DNA of 64,000 nt, taken from positions 62,001 to 126,000 of the forward strand of contig NZ_BOMI01000063.1 in NCBI RefSeq assembly GCF_016862115.1, in the 5' to 3' direction. Under the pieces are notes generated by a model that saw only the letters and a list, made by a program, of their open reading frames with translations, had not been told where the DNA came from and did not search any database. The position numbers and the translations under genes are program-made. Source of the stretch: Paractinoplanes deccanensis (GTDB taxonomy: Bacteria > Actinomycetota > Actinomycetes > Mycobacteriales > Micromonosporaceae). Positions 10,001 through 16,458 of the stretch are shown one piece after another. Position 1 is the stretch's first letter; each line of letters begins with the position of its first letter.

Positions 10001-10867
10001 GGCGATGGTCCGGGCCGCGGTGCGCGCCCACAGCCGCTCCGGCAGCGGCTGGAGGATCGCGACCGGGCCGTGATGGCCCCACTCGTGCAGCACGCGCGCC
10101 GCGCCGCCCGAGCGCCAGACCGGGCCGACGCAGTCGCTGATCACGAAGATGACGCGGCGGTTGCCCGGGTCGACGAGCCGGCCGGGCGGCAGCGGGCGGC
10201 CCGTCCAGTCGGTCACCACGGCGGCGCCGGACTCGTCGGTGCCGTCCAGGCGGTAGCGGGCGACCTGGCGGAACGCGCCCGACTCGCGCAGCACGCCGAC
10301 GATGTCGGCGGCGAGATCCTGCCAGATCGCCATCGAGTCGCCCCGGTCGACCACCACGGCCGCGTCGAGCCACAGCCGGCCGGCCGGCCGCAGCACGGCG
10401 GGCCACGGATGGCCGGCGGGCATGTCGGCGGCGCGGCGCGCGGTCTCCTCCTCGTCGAGCGTGCCGAGTCCGGGGGCCGGCACGCGGCGCAGCAGCGGGC
10501 GCAGCGCGCGCTGGAACGCCAGCCGCTCGGCCAGCGCGATCGGCTTGGGCACCTCGACCGTGCGGGCCCGCCGCACCTGCCCCACCGGGCGGGCCGGCCG
10601 GGGCGGCCGGGGCGCGAAGAGCTCGACGGCCTCCGGCGCCGGGGCCGGCGGCGCCGGGTCGGGCGGGCGGACCGGGAGCGTCTCGACCGCGGGCACCGGC
10701 GTCGGCCGCGGCGAGGGGCGGTGCCGGCCCGGCGCCTCCTGGGCCGCGCGCGGCGCCCGGCCGGCGCCGGTCATCTGGGCGGCCAGCCACAGCGACTCGG
10801 CGAGCTCCCGGGCGGTCGGCTCCACCCCGGCCCGCTGGAGCGCCTTGACGATGGCGTCGAGACTCAT
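7001..10867 (-). CDS. SAV_2336-type protein: vWA-like domain, NTPase domain and C-terminal helical repeats
   Basis: The product has 1288 residues. Residues 1-35 match the SAV_2336 N-terminal domain ('LQRAGVEPTARELAESLWLA'). A Pro-rich linker leads to a vWA-like fold at about 165-320; the metal motif there reads DRGDS rather than the usual DxSxS. After a second linker a P-loop GAAGTGKT (about 587-594) and Walker B LIVVDDWD (about 625-632) mark an NTPase. From about 880 to the end the protein is all-helical TPR-like repeat. This combination is the central subunit of the vWA-MoxR-VMAP systems known from comparative genomics of multicellular bacteria. It starts 10 bases after the MoxR gene and is the last gene of the minus-strand operon. 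No membrane span is seen. Confidence 0.85.
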   Translation of the reverse strand: MSLDAIVKALQRAGVEPTARELAESLWLAAQMTGAGRAPRAAQEAPGRHRPSPRPTPVPAVETLPVRPPDPAPPAPAPEAVELFAPRPPRPARPVGQVRRARTVEVPKPIALAERLAFQRALRPLLRRVPAPGLGTLDEEETARRAADMPAGHPWPAVLRPAGRLWLDAAVVVDRGDSMAIWQDLAADIVGVLRESGAFRQVARYRLDGTDESGAAVVTDWTGRPLPPGRLVDPGNRRVIFVISDCVGPVWRSGGAARVLHEWGHHGPVAILQPLPERLWARTAARTIAGALVAPRACAPNSTLRFTAFGGRDRPEGTLVPVLEVDPGWLRRWTGLVAGGPAITAAVTVVSGEPAEPLPAAPVPALSAEQRVRLFRAAASDEAFRLARYVAVGDPQIDVIRHVHYAMFKPAYPAHLAEVLLSGLLRVEDGKRGWYSFVDRVPDVLLSTLSISETVHAAELLEEVSASVNRQMAGTRTRFPVRTPGEGGGAIGEREAPFAVTPLARRRLELARARLQRYAEPPPPPETGPPADDTPEPPPARRAGVADRTRPLDPETAAVRFTHRDAELGTLLDWAEGTGPGTALVTGAAGTGKTRLALELARTLRERGRPVTVNGVPPAPGGDRPLIVVDDWDGDLAAAEEAGGGSRVLLLCRSAPRDGLTPLVHLEAWADPAVRLAFHQRAVEDFSHLMWPGSRPPSAPGPGEHDDTPLALSIAALHHIGGLPAATLEALPGRERRLAERSAVRAEISFTEPGRLDAYLAAAQLYGASSADEARGLTRLVGRAGSPEEARRTADWLHRLYPGGVDGYWRLLPGPVRRWLVTPALARDATLIGLLPAVSDSQAGNAMPLLVRAALARPSLAAPLWAAAVERPERCASLLAEARRGGGLTDPLLDQVRATLADEQTSVAVLRAVIDGVPEAGVIFRGQPAERARTLAGAYQRLANASAPHRPALADAAHEMGLIAERDGQDDEALRTVEWEIDLRRRLTGDAAALARALTTYALRLDRAGRPVQGNAAITEAAGIYRRLGDAYAEQDAYAQAQHARILAQLGRLAEAADAAREATTRCRRLAATDPRHTAGLADALLVEAAVARARRQRDQAVLAGGEAVDLYERLAAEDPDRHRARYAFASAAHGMDLAEYRSHASALSRLDRAAEIYRDLDPAGLATAQLGRGAVLADLERHDEAIAAFAEVVTLGRRLGGRDRSLAGALAAQAEVTAAAGRPEEALALLTEACVLRDQLHAADPVDTALRRDLISGYRSLAALQERLGHTEDAARSALRARLMSES

Positions 10868-10877
10868 CCGGGCCCGC

Positions 10878-11870
10878 TCACTCCGGCACCAGCGACGCCA
10901 TCACGGCGGCGGCGAGCTCGTGCCGGGCCCGGTCGCTGTCGAGCGCGGCGGCGTGCACCAGGTAGATCGCGTTGAGCAGCTGGTCGGTGGCGAGCTTGTC
11001 GGCGCCGCGCCCCGCCAGGAACTGGGCGATCTCCTGCTCGCTGCCGGGCGCCATGCCCGGCAGGTGCGCCTCGACGATCTCCCGCAGCTTGTCCGCGTCC
11101 GGCGTCGGGATCGTGATCTGTACGCAGCGGCGCAGGAACGCGGGCGGGAACTCGCGCTCGTTGTTGCTGGTCATCACGACGATCGGGAACCGGCTGCAGC
11201 GCACCCGCCCGTTACGGACCACGACCCGCCGGGTGCCGTCGATGGTGCCGACCTCCGCCTCGGCGTTGCGCTCGGGGTGGCGCAGCAGCTCGGGGATCTC
11301 GAACTCGCCGTCCTCGAAGATGGTGAGCAGGTCGTTCGGCAGGTCGAGGTCGGCCTTGTCCACCTCGTCGATGAGCAGCACTCGGGGCCGACCGCGGGGC
11401 AGCAGCGCGGTGCCGAGCGGGCCGAGCCGGATGTACTGGCCGAGGTCCTCGTCCCAGTCGGCCTCGCCGCCCTCGTGCCGGCTGGCCGCGTAGAGGCGGG
11501 CGAGCGGGTCGTACTGGTAGAGGCCGTCGCGCAGGGTCACCCGGCTGGTCACGTTCCAGCGCAGCACCCGGCCGAGGCCGAGCTCGTGCGCGATCGCGGT
11601 GGCCAGGGTGGACTTGCCGGTGCCGGGCGCCCCGGTGACGAGCAGCGGGCGCCGCAGATAGAGGGCGGCGTTGACCAGCCGCACGGTCTCGGGGTCGGGG
11701 CGGTAGCGCAGGCCGGCGCGCTTCTCCTTCTCGCGCGTCTCGGGCACGAACGGCGGCTCGTCGGCCGGGTCGGGGTCGAATCCGCGCCAGGGTGGCGGGT
11801 CCGGCAGCGCGCTGATCCGGTCGTGCGGCACGCCGGTGCCCCGGTAGACGTACCAAGCGTCGTCAGCCAC
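10878..11870 (-). CDS. MoxR-type AAA ATPase
   Basis: The product has 330 residues and starts with GTG at 11868-11870. Walker A is GAPGTGKS (80-87), Walker B is LLIDEVDK (165-172), and a sensor region 'VMTSNNEREFP' follows, as in MoxR ATPases, which remodel vWA-domain partners. The first 50 residues are a Pro-rich extension. The gene lies between the peptidase/VMAP gene (30 bases upstream) and the vWA/SAV_2336 gene (10 bases downstream), which is the standard MoxR-vWA pairing and suggests that the ATPase acts directly on the product of the next gene. Confidence 0.9.
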   Translation of the reverse strand: MADDAWYVYRGTGVPHDRISALPDPPPWRGFDPDPADEPPFVPETREKEKRAGLRYRPDPETVRLVNAALYLRRPLLVTGAPGTGKSTLATAIAHELGLGRVLRWNVTSRVTLRDGLYQYDPLARLYAASRHEGGEADWDEDLGQYIRLGPLGTALLPRGRPRVLLIDEVDKADLDLPNDLLTIFEDGEFEIPELLRHPERNAEAEVGTIDGTRRVVVRNGRVRCSRFPIVVMTSNNEREFPPAFLRRCVQITIPTPDADKLREIVEAHLPGMAPGSEQEIAQFLAGRGADKLATDQLLNAIYLVHAAALDSDRARHELAAAVMASLVPE

Positions 11871-11900
11871 GTTCCCCGCCTCTCACCCTGCTCTGTCCGG

Positions 11901-13619
11901 TCAGCTCGCGAACCCGAGGGGCATCGGGCGCCGGCGCGCGTCGTCGCGCAGCAGCACCAGCCCGCTGCCGCAATGGGCGGAATCGTCGTCGATCTCGGAG
12001 TCGATGCGCAGATCGCGGACCCGCCGGGCGACATCGTCGATCGTCACATCGGCCAGCTGCTCGGTCAGATCGCGCACGAAACGAAGGCTCACGCACGGCG
12101 TGTCGCCCTCGTGCGCGCCGGGCGGGCACGGATGACGCCGCCAGAGCAGCACCGGCGGCCCCGCGCCGACCGCGGCGCTCACCTGCGCCGGCTGGGCCCA
12201 CTCACCGGCGAGGCCGACCGCGAACGGGCCGCCGCCCTTGCGCAGCCAGGCCTTGAAGACGTTCGGCTTGCTCGGCGGGAGACTGCTGCAGTCGCGCCAG
12301 CGCAGCACCTCGGCAAGGCGCATCCCGCCGTCGCGCAGCGCCTCGGCCCGGCGGGCCAGCACGCCCGAATTGTCGTCGTGGAACCAGTCGAGGTCGCGGA
12401 CCACAACCGGCGTGGAGACGCCCAGTGCCGTGTCGTCGTCACGAAGGTTCGTCCACTCGTCGACCGGCTCGGACAGCAGCATGCGCGGCAGGACGAACTC
12501 GACCGTCACCTCGCCGACGTCCGGGGGGATCCGGTCGAACGCCTCGGCCAGGGCGAGCTCCACCCGCTCCTGCCACTGGTCGCGGGCCAGGCCAGGCACG
12601 TCGGAGACCGGCTCCTCGAGGAAGCCGTCCGGCTCGGTCACCGTCCACACCTTCAGCCGGTAGGCCTCGGCGCCCACGCCGGCGGTGGGCTCCAGGCACA
12701 CGACGATCCCGCCGTCGCGGGGCTCGTCGCGGCGTGCCGAGGAAAGGGTCTCACTCCTGCCGAAGTGCTCGAAGGCCCAGCCGAGCGCCTCGTCGCTCTC
12801 CAGATGCGCCAGCAGACCGACCAGATGGTAGCGGGTCTCGCGGTCGTCGACGGCGTAGGTGTCCACCACGAGCGCCTCGACGATCGCCAGGAGCGTGGTG
12901 AGATCGTCGCGGACTCCCGGGACCTTGCCGCGCAACCAGGTGAGCAGTTGGCGGAGCCGTTCCGGGGAGAAGCGGACCGACTCCAGCGCCGCGCGCAGCT
13001 CGCGGTAGGCGGGCGGATCGAGCAGGCCGAGCCGGATGTGGTCGCCGAGGGCCGGGCAGTGCGCGGCGAGGCCGCCGACGGGCACCATCAGCCCGATCCG
13101 CTCGTCGCCGGTCGCCGCCTTGCGGACCATGCCGACGACCTGCTGCGACGCGCGGTGCACGACGGCCGCGCCGCTGAAGCCCTCCTGGAGCCGCACGCCG
13201 ACCGCGTCGCTCGCCTTGAGCTGGATGTCGGCGCCGACGAAGTGGTGCGGCTCGGCGGCGTAGTCGGTGTAGACGCCGTTCTCCCGGTGCTGGTCGGGGA
13301 AGCCGAAGATGTCCAGCGGGTGACCGGCATAGATCTCCAGGCAGGCATACGGCGCGAGCGGTGCCGGCAGGACACCGACCGGCGAGCTCAGCTCGACCAC
13401 GGCGACGTCCGCCTCCTCGGCGCCGGGCGTCCACCACGGCCCCCGCCGCAGCACGACACCCTTGCCCGACGTGCCGTCGCGCAGCGTCACCTGGGCTTCC
13501 TCGTGCCCGCGCACGACGTGGGCGCAGGTCACCACGTGGCGGTCGCTGACCAGGAAGCCGGTGCCCCGCCGGATGGTGCCCGGAAGATCGATGCGCGCCT
13601 GCCAGAACGCCTCGGTCAA
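11901..13619 (-). CDS. Trypsin-like serine peptidase fused to vWA-MoxR-associated (VMAP) domains
   Basis: The product has 572 residues. Residues 1-200 are a trypsin-like domain with an intact triad: His34 in 'TCAHVV', Asp71 in 'EADVAVVEL', Ser149 in 'GFSGAAV'. There is no signal peptide, so it acts in the cytoplasm. Residues 205-310 are a helical domain in the place of the VMAP middle or effector-associated domain, and residues 320-572 fit the VMAP C-terminal domain. The TTG start overlaps the stop of the upstream Trypco1 gene (TTGA). In related systems the peptidase is the presumed effector, held inactive until the MoxR/vWA partners sense a signal; this is family-level inference. Confidence 0.85.
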   Translation of the reverse strand: MTEAFWQARIDLPGTIRRGTGFLVSDRHVVTCAHVVRGHEEAQVTLRDGTSGKGVVLRRGPWWTPGAEEADVAVVELSSPVGVLPAPLAPYACLEIYAGHPLDIFGFPDQHRENGVYTDYAAEPHHFVGADIQLKASDAVGVRLQEGFSGAAVVHRASQQVVGMVRKAATGDERIGLMVPVGGLAAHCPALGDHIRLGLLDPPAYRELRAALESVRFSPERLRQLLTWLRGKVPGVRDDLTTLLAIVEALVVDTYAVDDRETRYHLVGLLAHLESDEALGWAFEHFGRSETLSSARRDEPRDGGIVVCLEPTAGVGAEAYRLKVWTVTEPDGFLEEPVSDVPGLARDQWQERVELALAEAFDRIPPDVGEVTVEFVLPRMLLSEPVDEWTNLRDDDTALGVSTPVVVRDLDWFHDDNSGVLARRAEALRDGGMRLAEVLRWRDCSSLPPSKPNVFKAWLRKGGGPFAVGLAGEWAQPAQVSAAVGAGPPVLLWRRHPCPPGAHEGDTPCVSLRFVRDLTEQLADVTIDDVARRVRDLRIDSEIDDDSAHCGSGLVLLRDDARRRPMPLGFAS

Positions 13620-13999
13620 GCCCGAGGCTCCTCGTCGTCGTCGCCGTAGTCGAGGCCCGGGCGGCCCACCGGCTGGCCCCGGCCGGTCCAGCCCATGCGC
13701 ACCACGATGTGCCCCTCGGCCGCCGTCTTGGCGAAGACCGCGGCGCCGGCCTCGGCCTTGAACTTGACGCCGAACTCCAGCTCGACCGAGTCGGGCCCGT
13801 CGTCGCCGCCGCTGCGGAACTCGTCGAGGGCCTTGAGCGCTATGCCGCGCACCCCGGCCAGCGCCTGCTCCAGCGTCTCCTTCGCCTTGAACACGGCCCC
13901 GTCGAAGGCCACCTCACCGAACCCGGAGTCGGGTTTGTCGATCTCGATCAGCACGGCGCTGCCGTCGTCGGCCTGCACACGCATGAGCTCAGTCGGCAC
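13616..13999 (-). CDS. CU044_2847 family protein (trypsin-co-occurring domain 1, Trypco1)
   Basis: The product has 127 residues if it starts at the GTG at 13997-13999, which has a GGGAGGGA ribosome site 6 bases upstream; a longer frame from 14059 adds 20 unlikely residues. The sequence 'DGSAVLIEI', a central helix around 'KALDEF' and a final strand set 'VELEFGVKF' match the Trypco1 family, small one-domain proteins that nearly always precede a trypsin-like peptidase. It is the first gene of the minus-strand system, and its stop overlaps the start of the peptidase gene. A role as inhibitor, substrate or adaptor of the peptidase is likely but unproven. Confidence 0.85.
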   Translation of the reverse strand: MPTELMRVQADDGSAVLIEIDKPDSGFGEVAFDGAVFKAKETLEQALAGVRGIALKALDEFRSGGDDGPDSVELEFGVKFKAEAGAAVFAKTAAEGHIVVRMGWTGRGQPVGRPGLDYGDDDEEPRA

Positions 14000-14105
14000 G
14001 TTCGTCCCTCCCGGACGGTCTCGGGTGGATTGAGCATCCACTGTCCCATCGTCCGGCACTATCGGCTTTCCGTCCGGTGCTGAAACCGCCCGGGAGGTCC
14101 CGCGC

Positions 14106-14308
14106 TACTCGGGAGGGTGGCGTCCGCAGTCGCCGAGCGCTTGAGGATCACGACTTACTCGGGAAGGGCGGCATCCGCAGTCGCCGAACGCTTGAGGATC
14201 ACGACTTACTCGGGAAGGGCGGCATCCGCGGTCGCCGAACGCTTGCGGATCACGACCTACTCGCGGAGGGCGGCATCCGCGGTCGCCGAGTGCTTCGGGA
14301 TGACGACG
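14106..14308. repeat. 51-bp tandem repeat, four copies, one inside the 3' end of the MFS gene
   Basis: Units begin at 14106, 14156, 14207 and 14258 (each with TACTC), a period of 51 bp with a 1-base deletion in the outermost copy. On the minus strand each unit reads as 16 codons plus a stop. The copy at 14258-14308 is the true C-terminus of the MFS exporter gene (ending 'SATADAALRE', stop); the other three lie beyond the stop and keep the same codons ('KRSATADAALPE', stop). So the 3' end of the gene was tandemly duplicated three times, or a dispersed repeat has supplied the gene's end. Confidence 0.85.
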
Positions 14309-15699
14309 GCGAGCAGGGCGGCCACGACGGCCGCGCCGGCACAGATGACGAAGAGCAGCCGGTAGGCGCCGAGCGACGGGAGGGCGTGCCCGCCCAGGTC
14401 CAGGGTCTTGGCGGCCAGGATCGCGCCGCCGATGGCGCTGGCCAGCGAGCTGCCGACGCTGCGGAAGAGGGCGTTCAGGCCGTTCGCCGCGGCCAGCTCG
14501 GCGCGCGGGGTGGCATGCATGATCAGGCCGGGCATGGCGGCGTACGCGATGCCCGTGCCCGCGCCCGCGACGGTGGCGCCGAGGATGACCTCCCCCAGGC
14601 TGCCGGTCAGCCAGATGCGGCTCGCGAAGCCGGCCGCGATGATGAGCGAGCCCACGATCAGGGCGGTACGGGGCGCGAGCTTGGCCGAGAACGGCGACAG
14701 CACCAGCATCGCCAGGCCGCCGGGCAGCATGCAGAGGCCGCCGACCAGGATCGACTTGCCGAAGCCGTAGCCGGTGGCCTCGGGCGCCTGCACGTAGGTC
14801 GCCGTGCCGATCAGGGTGGCGAACAGGGCGAAGCCCACGAACAGCGACGCGATGTTGGTCAGCAGCAGCGCGGGGCGGGCGGTGGTGCGCACGTCGACCA
14901 GCGGCGACGTGATCCGCAATTCGATGAGGACGAACGCGACCAGCAGCACCGCGGCCGCCGCGAGCAGGCCGAGCGTCAGCGGGGACGTCCAGCCCCACGA
15001 CTCGCCCTGGGCGAGCGGGAGCAGCAGCGCGAGCATGGCGGCGCCGAGCAGGACGGTGCCGGGGATGTCCATGCGGCCGGACGCGGCGGGCTTGGGCGAG
15101 GGCACGAGCAGCAGGATGCCGGGGATGGCGACGATGCCGCCGGCGACGCAGATCCAGAAGAGGACGTGGTAGTCGGCGTACTGCGCGATGACGCCGGCCA
15201 GCGGCAGGCCGAGTGCGCCGCCGACGCCGAGCATGGCGCTGATCAGGGCGATGCCGGCACCCGCGTGCTCCTTGGGCAGGATGACGCCGATCAGGCTGAT
15301 GCTCAGCGGCACGGTGGCCACCGACAGGCCGACCACGGAGCGGCCGACGATCATCATGGGCAGGCTGTCGGAGAGCGCGCAGATCAGCGAGCCCACCACC
15401 AGCGACACCAGCGCGACGAGCACGAGCAGGCGCGTGCCGTAGAGGTCGCCGAGCCGGCCGAACGCGGGCACGGCCACCGCACCGACCAGCAGCGTCGACG
15501 TCAGCAGCCACGCGATGCCGTCCTGCGAGGCGTTCAGGTCGACCGCCAGCTCGCCCAGCACGGGCACGAGCAGCGACTGGGTCAGCGACACCATGAGCGC
15601 CCCGACCCCGATCACCAGCAGGACGACGATCTGCTTGCCTGACCACGCCCGGGACGCCGCCGGCGCCTCCGCGGGCGCGGCCGAGACGGCCTGTGCCAT
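14257..15699 (-). CDS. MFS transporter, DHA2-type multidrug exporter
   Basis: The product has 480 residues. I chose the ATG at 15697-15699, preceded by TGGAG; longer frames run into the regulatory region. About 14 hydrophobic segments are visible, the plan of the DHA2 drug:H+ antiporter group, with the loop-2/3 signature 'GRLGDLYGTR' after the second span and a duplicated half 'ALPLAGVIAQYAD'. The protein probably exports a toxic small molecule through the cell membrane with proton influx. It diverges from a TetR gene, and palindromes lie between them, so it is most likely repressed by that regulator. Its last 16 codons belong to a 51-bp tandem repeat. Confidence 0.85.
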   Translation of the reverse strand: MAQAVSAAPAEAPAASRAWSGKQIVVLLVIGVGALMVSLTQSLLVPVLGELAVDLNASQDGIAWLLTSTLLVGAVAVPAFGRLGDLYGTRLLVLVALVSLVVGSLICALSDSLPMMIVGRSVVGLSVATVPLSISLIGVILPKEHAGAGIALISAMLGVGGALGLPLAGVIAQYADYHVLFWICVAGGIVAIPGILLLVPSPKPAASGRMDIPGTVLLGAAMLALLLPLAQGESWGWTSPLTLGLLAAAAVLLVAFVLIELRITSPLVDVRTTARPALLLTNIASLFVGFALFATLIGTATYVQAPEATGYGFGKSILVGGLCMLPGGLAMLVLSPFSAKLAPRTALIVGSLIIAAGFASRIWLTGSLGEVILGATVAGAGTGIAYAAMPGLIMHATPRAELAAANGLNALFRSVGSSLASAIGGAILAAKTLDLGGHALPSLGAYRLLFVICAGAAVVAALLAVVIPKHSATADAALRE

Positions 15700-15734
15700 G
15701 GACGAACTCCATCGTTGCGAGAGAAGACAAATAA

Positions 15735-15766
15735 GTGGCAGAGTGTGCCACGAGGCAGAGACTGCC
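15735..15766. promoter_or_regulatory. Two adjacent palindromes between MFS and TetR genes (probable TetR operators)
   Basis: GTGGCA-N5-TGCCAC occupies 15735-15751 and GGCAG-AGA-CTGCC occupies 15754-15766. The sites share the GGCA/TGCC core, lie 36-67 bases upstream of the MFS start, and sit on the promoter side of both divergent genes. TetR-family proteins bind such short palindromes, usually as dimers or pairs of dimers. Confidence 0.6.
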
Positions 15767-15837
15767 ACGAGAATGTGGCGAACGTGGTGCCCGGCCGACA
15801 CGGTGAGAGCGCGATCACAGCACGGCGGACATGGAAA

Positions 15838-16458
15838 ATGGGCGCAGCAGCGGAGAGGAGCAGGCAGATCACCGGGTTGAGGGACCGCAAGCGCGAGCAG
15901 AACCGCGTCAAGACCGTCGAGGTGGCGTGGCGCCTGTTCATGGAGCGCGGCTACGACAACGTGACAGTCGCCGACATCTGCGCCGAGACCGAGATCGCCC
16001 CGCGCACGTTCCACCGCTACTTCGCCGCCAAGGAGGACGTGGTCACCGACCCGATCCGGCGGATGGCCGCGATCGTGACGGATCACCTGGCGGGCGCGCC
16101 GGCCGGGCTCTCGGCGACCGAGTTGATGAGCGCGGCGATGCGCGAGGTCGGCGCCTTCGTGGTCGCCCATCGCGCCTGGCTCGCGGCGCTGCGGCAGGTG
16201 GCCCGGCAGTCACACCAGCTGCGCGCGGCCCACGCCGGTGTGCCGCCCGAGCAGGAGCGCGAGATCGTCCGGACGCTCGCGTCCCGGTCGCCCGGCGCCG
16301 GGGAGGACGACTGGCGGCTGCGGGTCCTGGTGGTCAACGCGACCGGCGTCTTCCGGGTCTGGTACGACGACTACCTCGGCGCGCGACTCGACGATCCGCT
16401 CCCCCGCCTCGACGAGATGCTGGCGACTCTGGCGAACGGCGTGCCCGTCAGCGAATAA
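15838..16458 (+). CDS. TetR family transcriptional regulator
   Basis: With the ATG at 15838 (GGCGGA 8 bases upstream) the product has 206 residues; a longer frame from 15715 would run through the operator region. Residues 13-65 form the TetR helix-turn-helix ('FMERGYDNVTVADICAETE', then 'RTFHRYFAAKED'). The rest is the helical ligand and dimer domain. It is divergent from the MFS exporter with palindromes in the gap, the classical arrangement of an efflux pump and its repressor. Its end overlaps the end of the NicO transporter gene by 11 bases. Confidence 0.85.
   Translation: MGAAAERSRQITGLRDRKREQNRVKTVEVAWRLFMERGYDNVTVADICAETEIAPRTFHRYFAAKEDVVTDPIRRMAAIVTDHLAGAPAGLSATELMSAAMREVGAFVVAHRAWLAALRQVARQSHQLRAAHAGVPPEQEREIVRTLASRSPGAGEDDWRLRVLVVNATGVFRVWYDDYLGARLDDPLPRLDEMLATLANGVPVSE

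Noticed and set aside
7319-10975. Open frame of about 1200 codons on the plus strand
   Set aside because: It is the antisense shadow of the SAV_2336 gene; its composition (Arg/Gly/Ala/His) is that of a reversed GC-rich frame and no family pattern appears.
14106-14308. CRISPR array
   Set aside because: The 51-bp units are tandem with no spacers and they contain the end of a protein gene.
14117-14365. Plus-strand frame with 17-residue repeats
   Set aside because: It is the other strand of the 51-bp DNA repeat at the MFS gene end; no ribosome site or protein family supports translation.
15700-16170. Longer N-terminus for the MFS exporter
   Set aside because: It would run through the divergent promoter, the palindromes and the TetR gene; an ATG with a ribosome site is present at 15697-15699.
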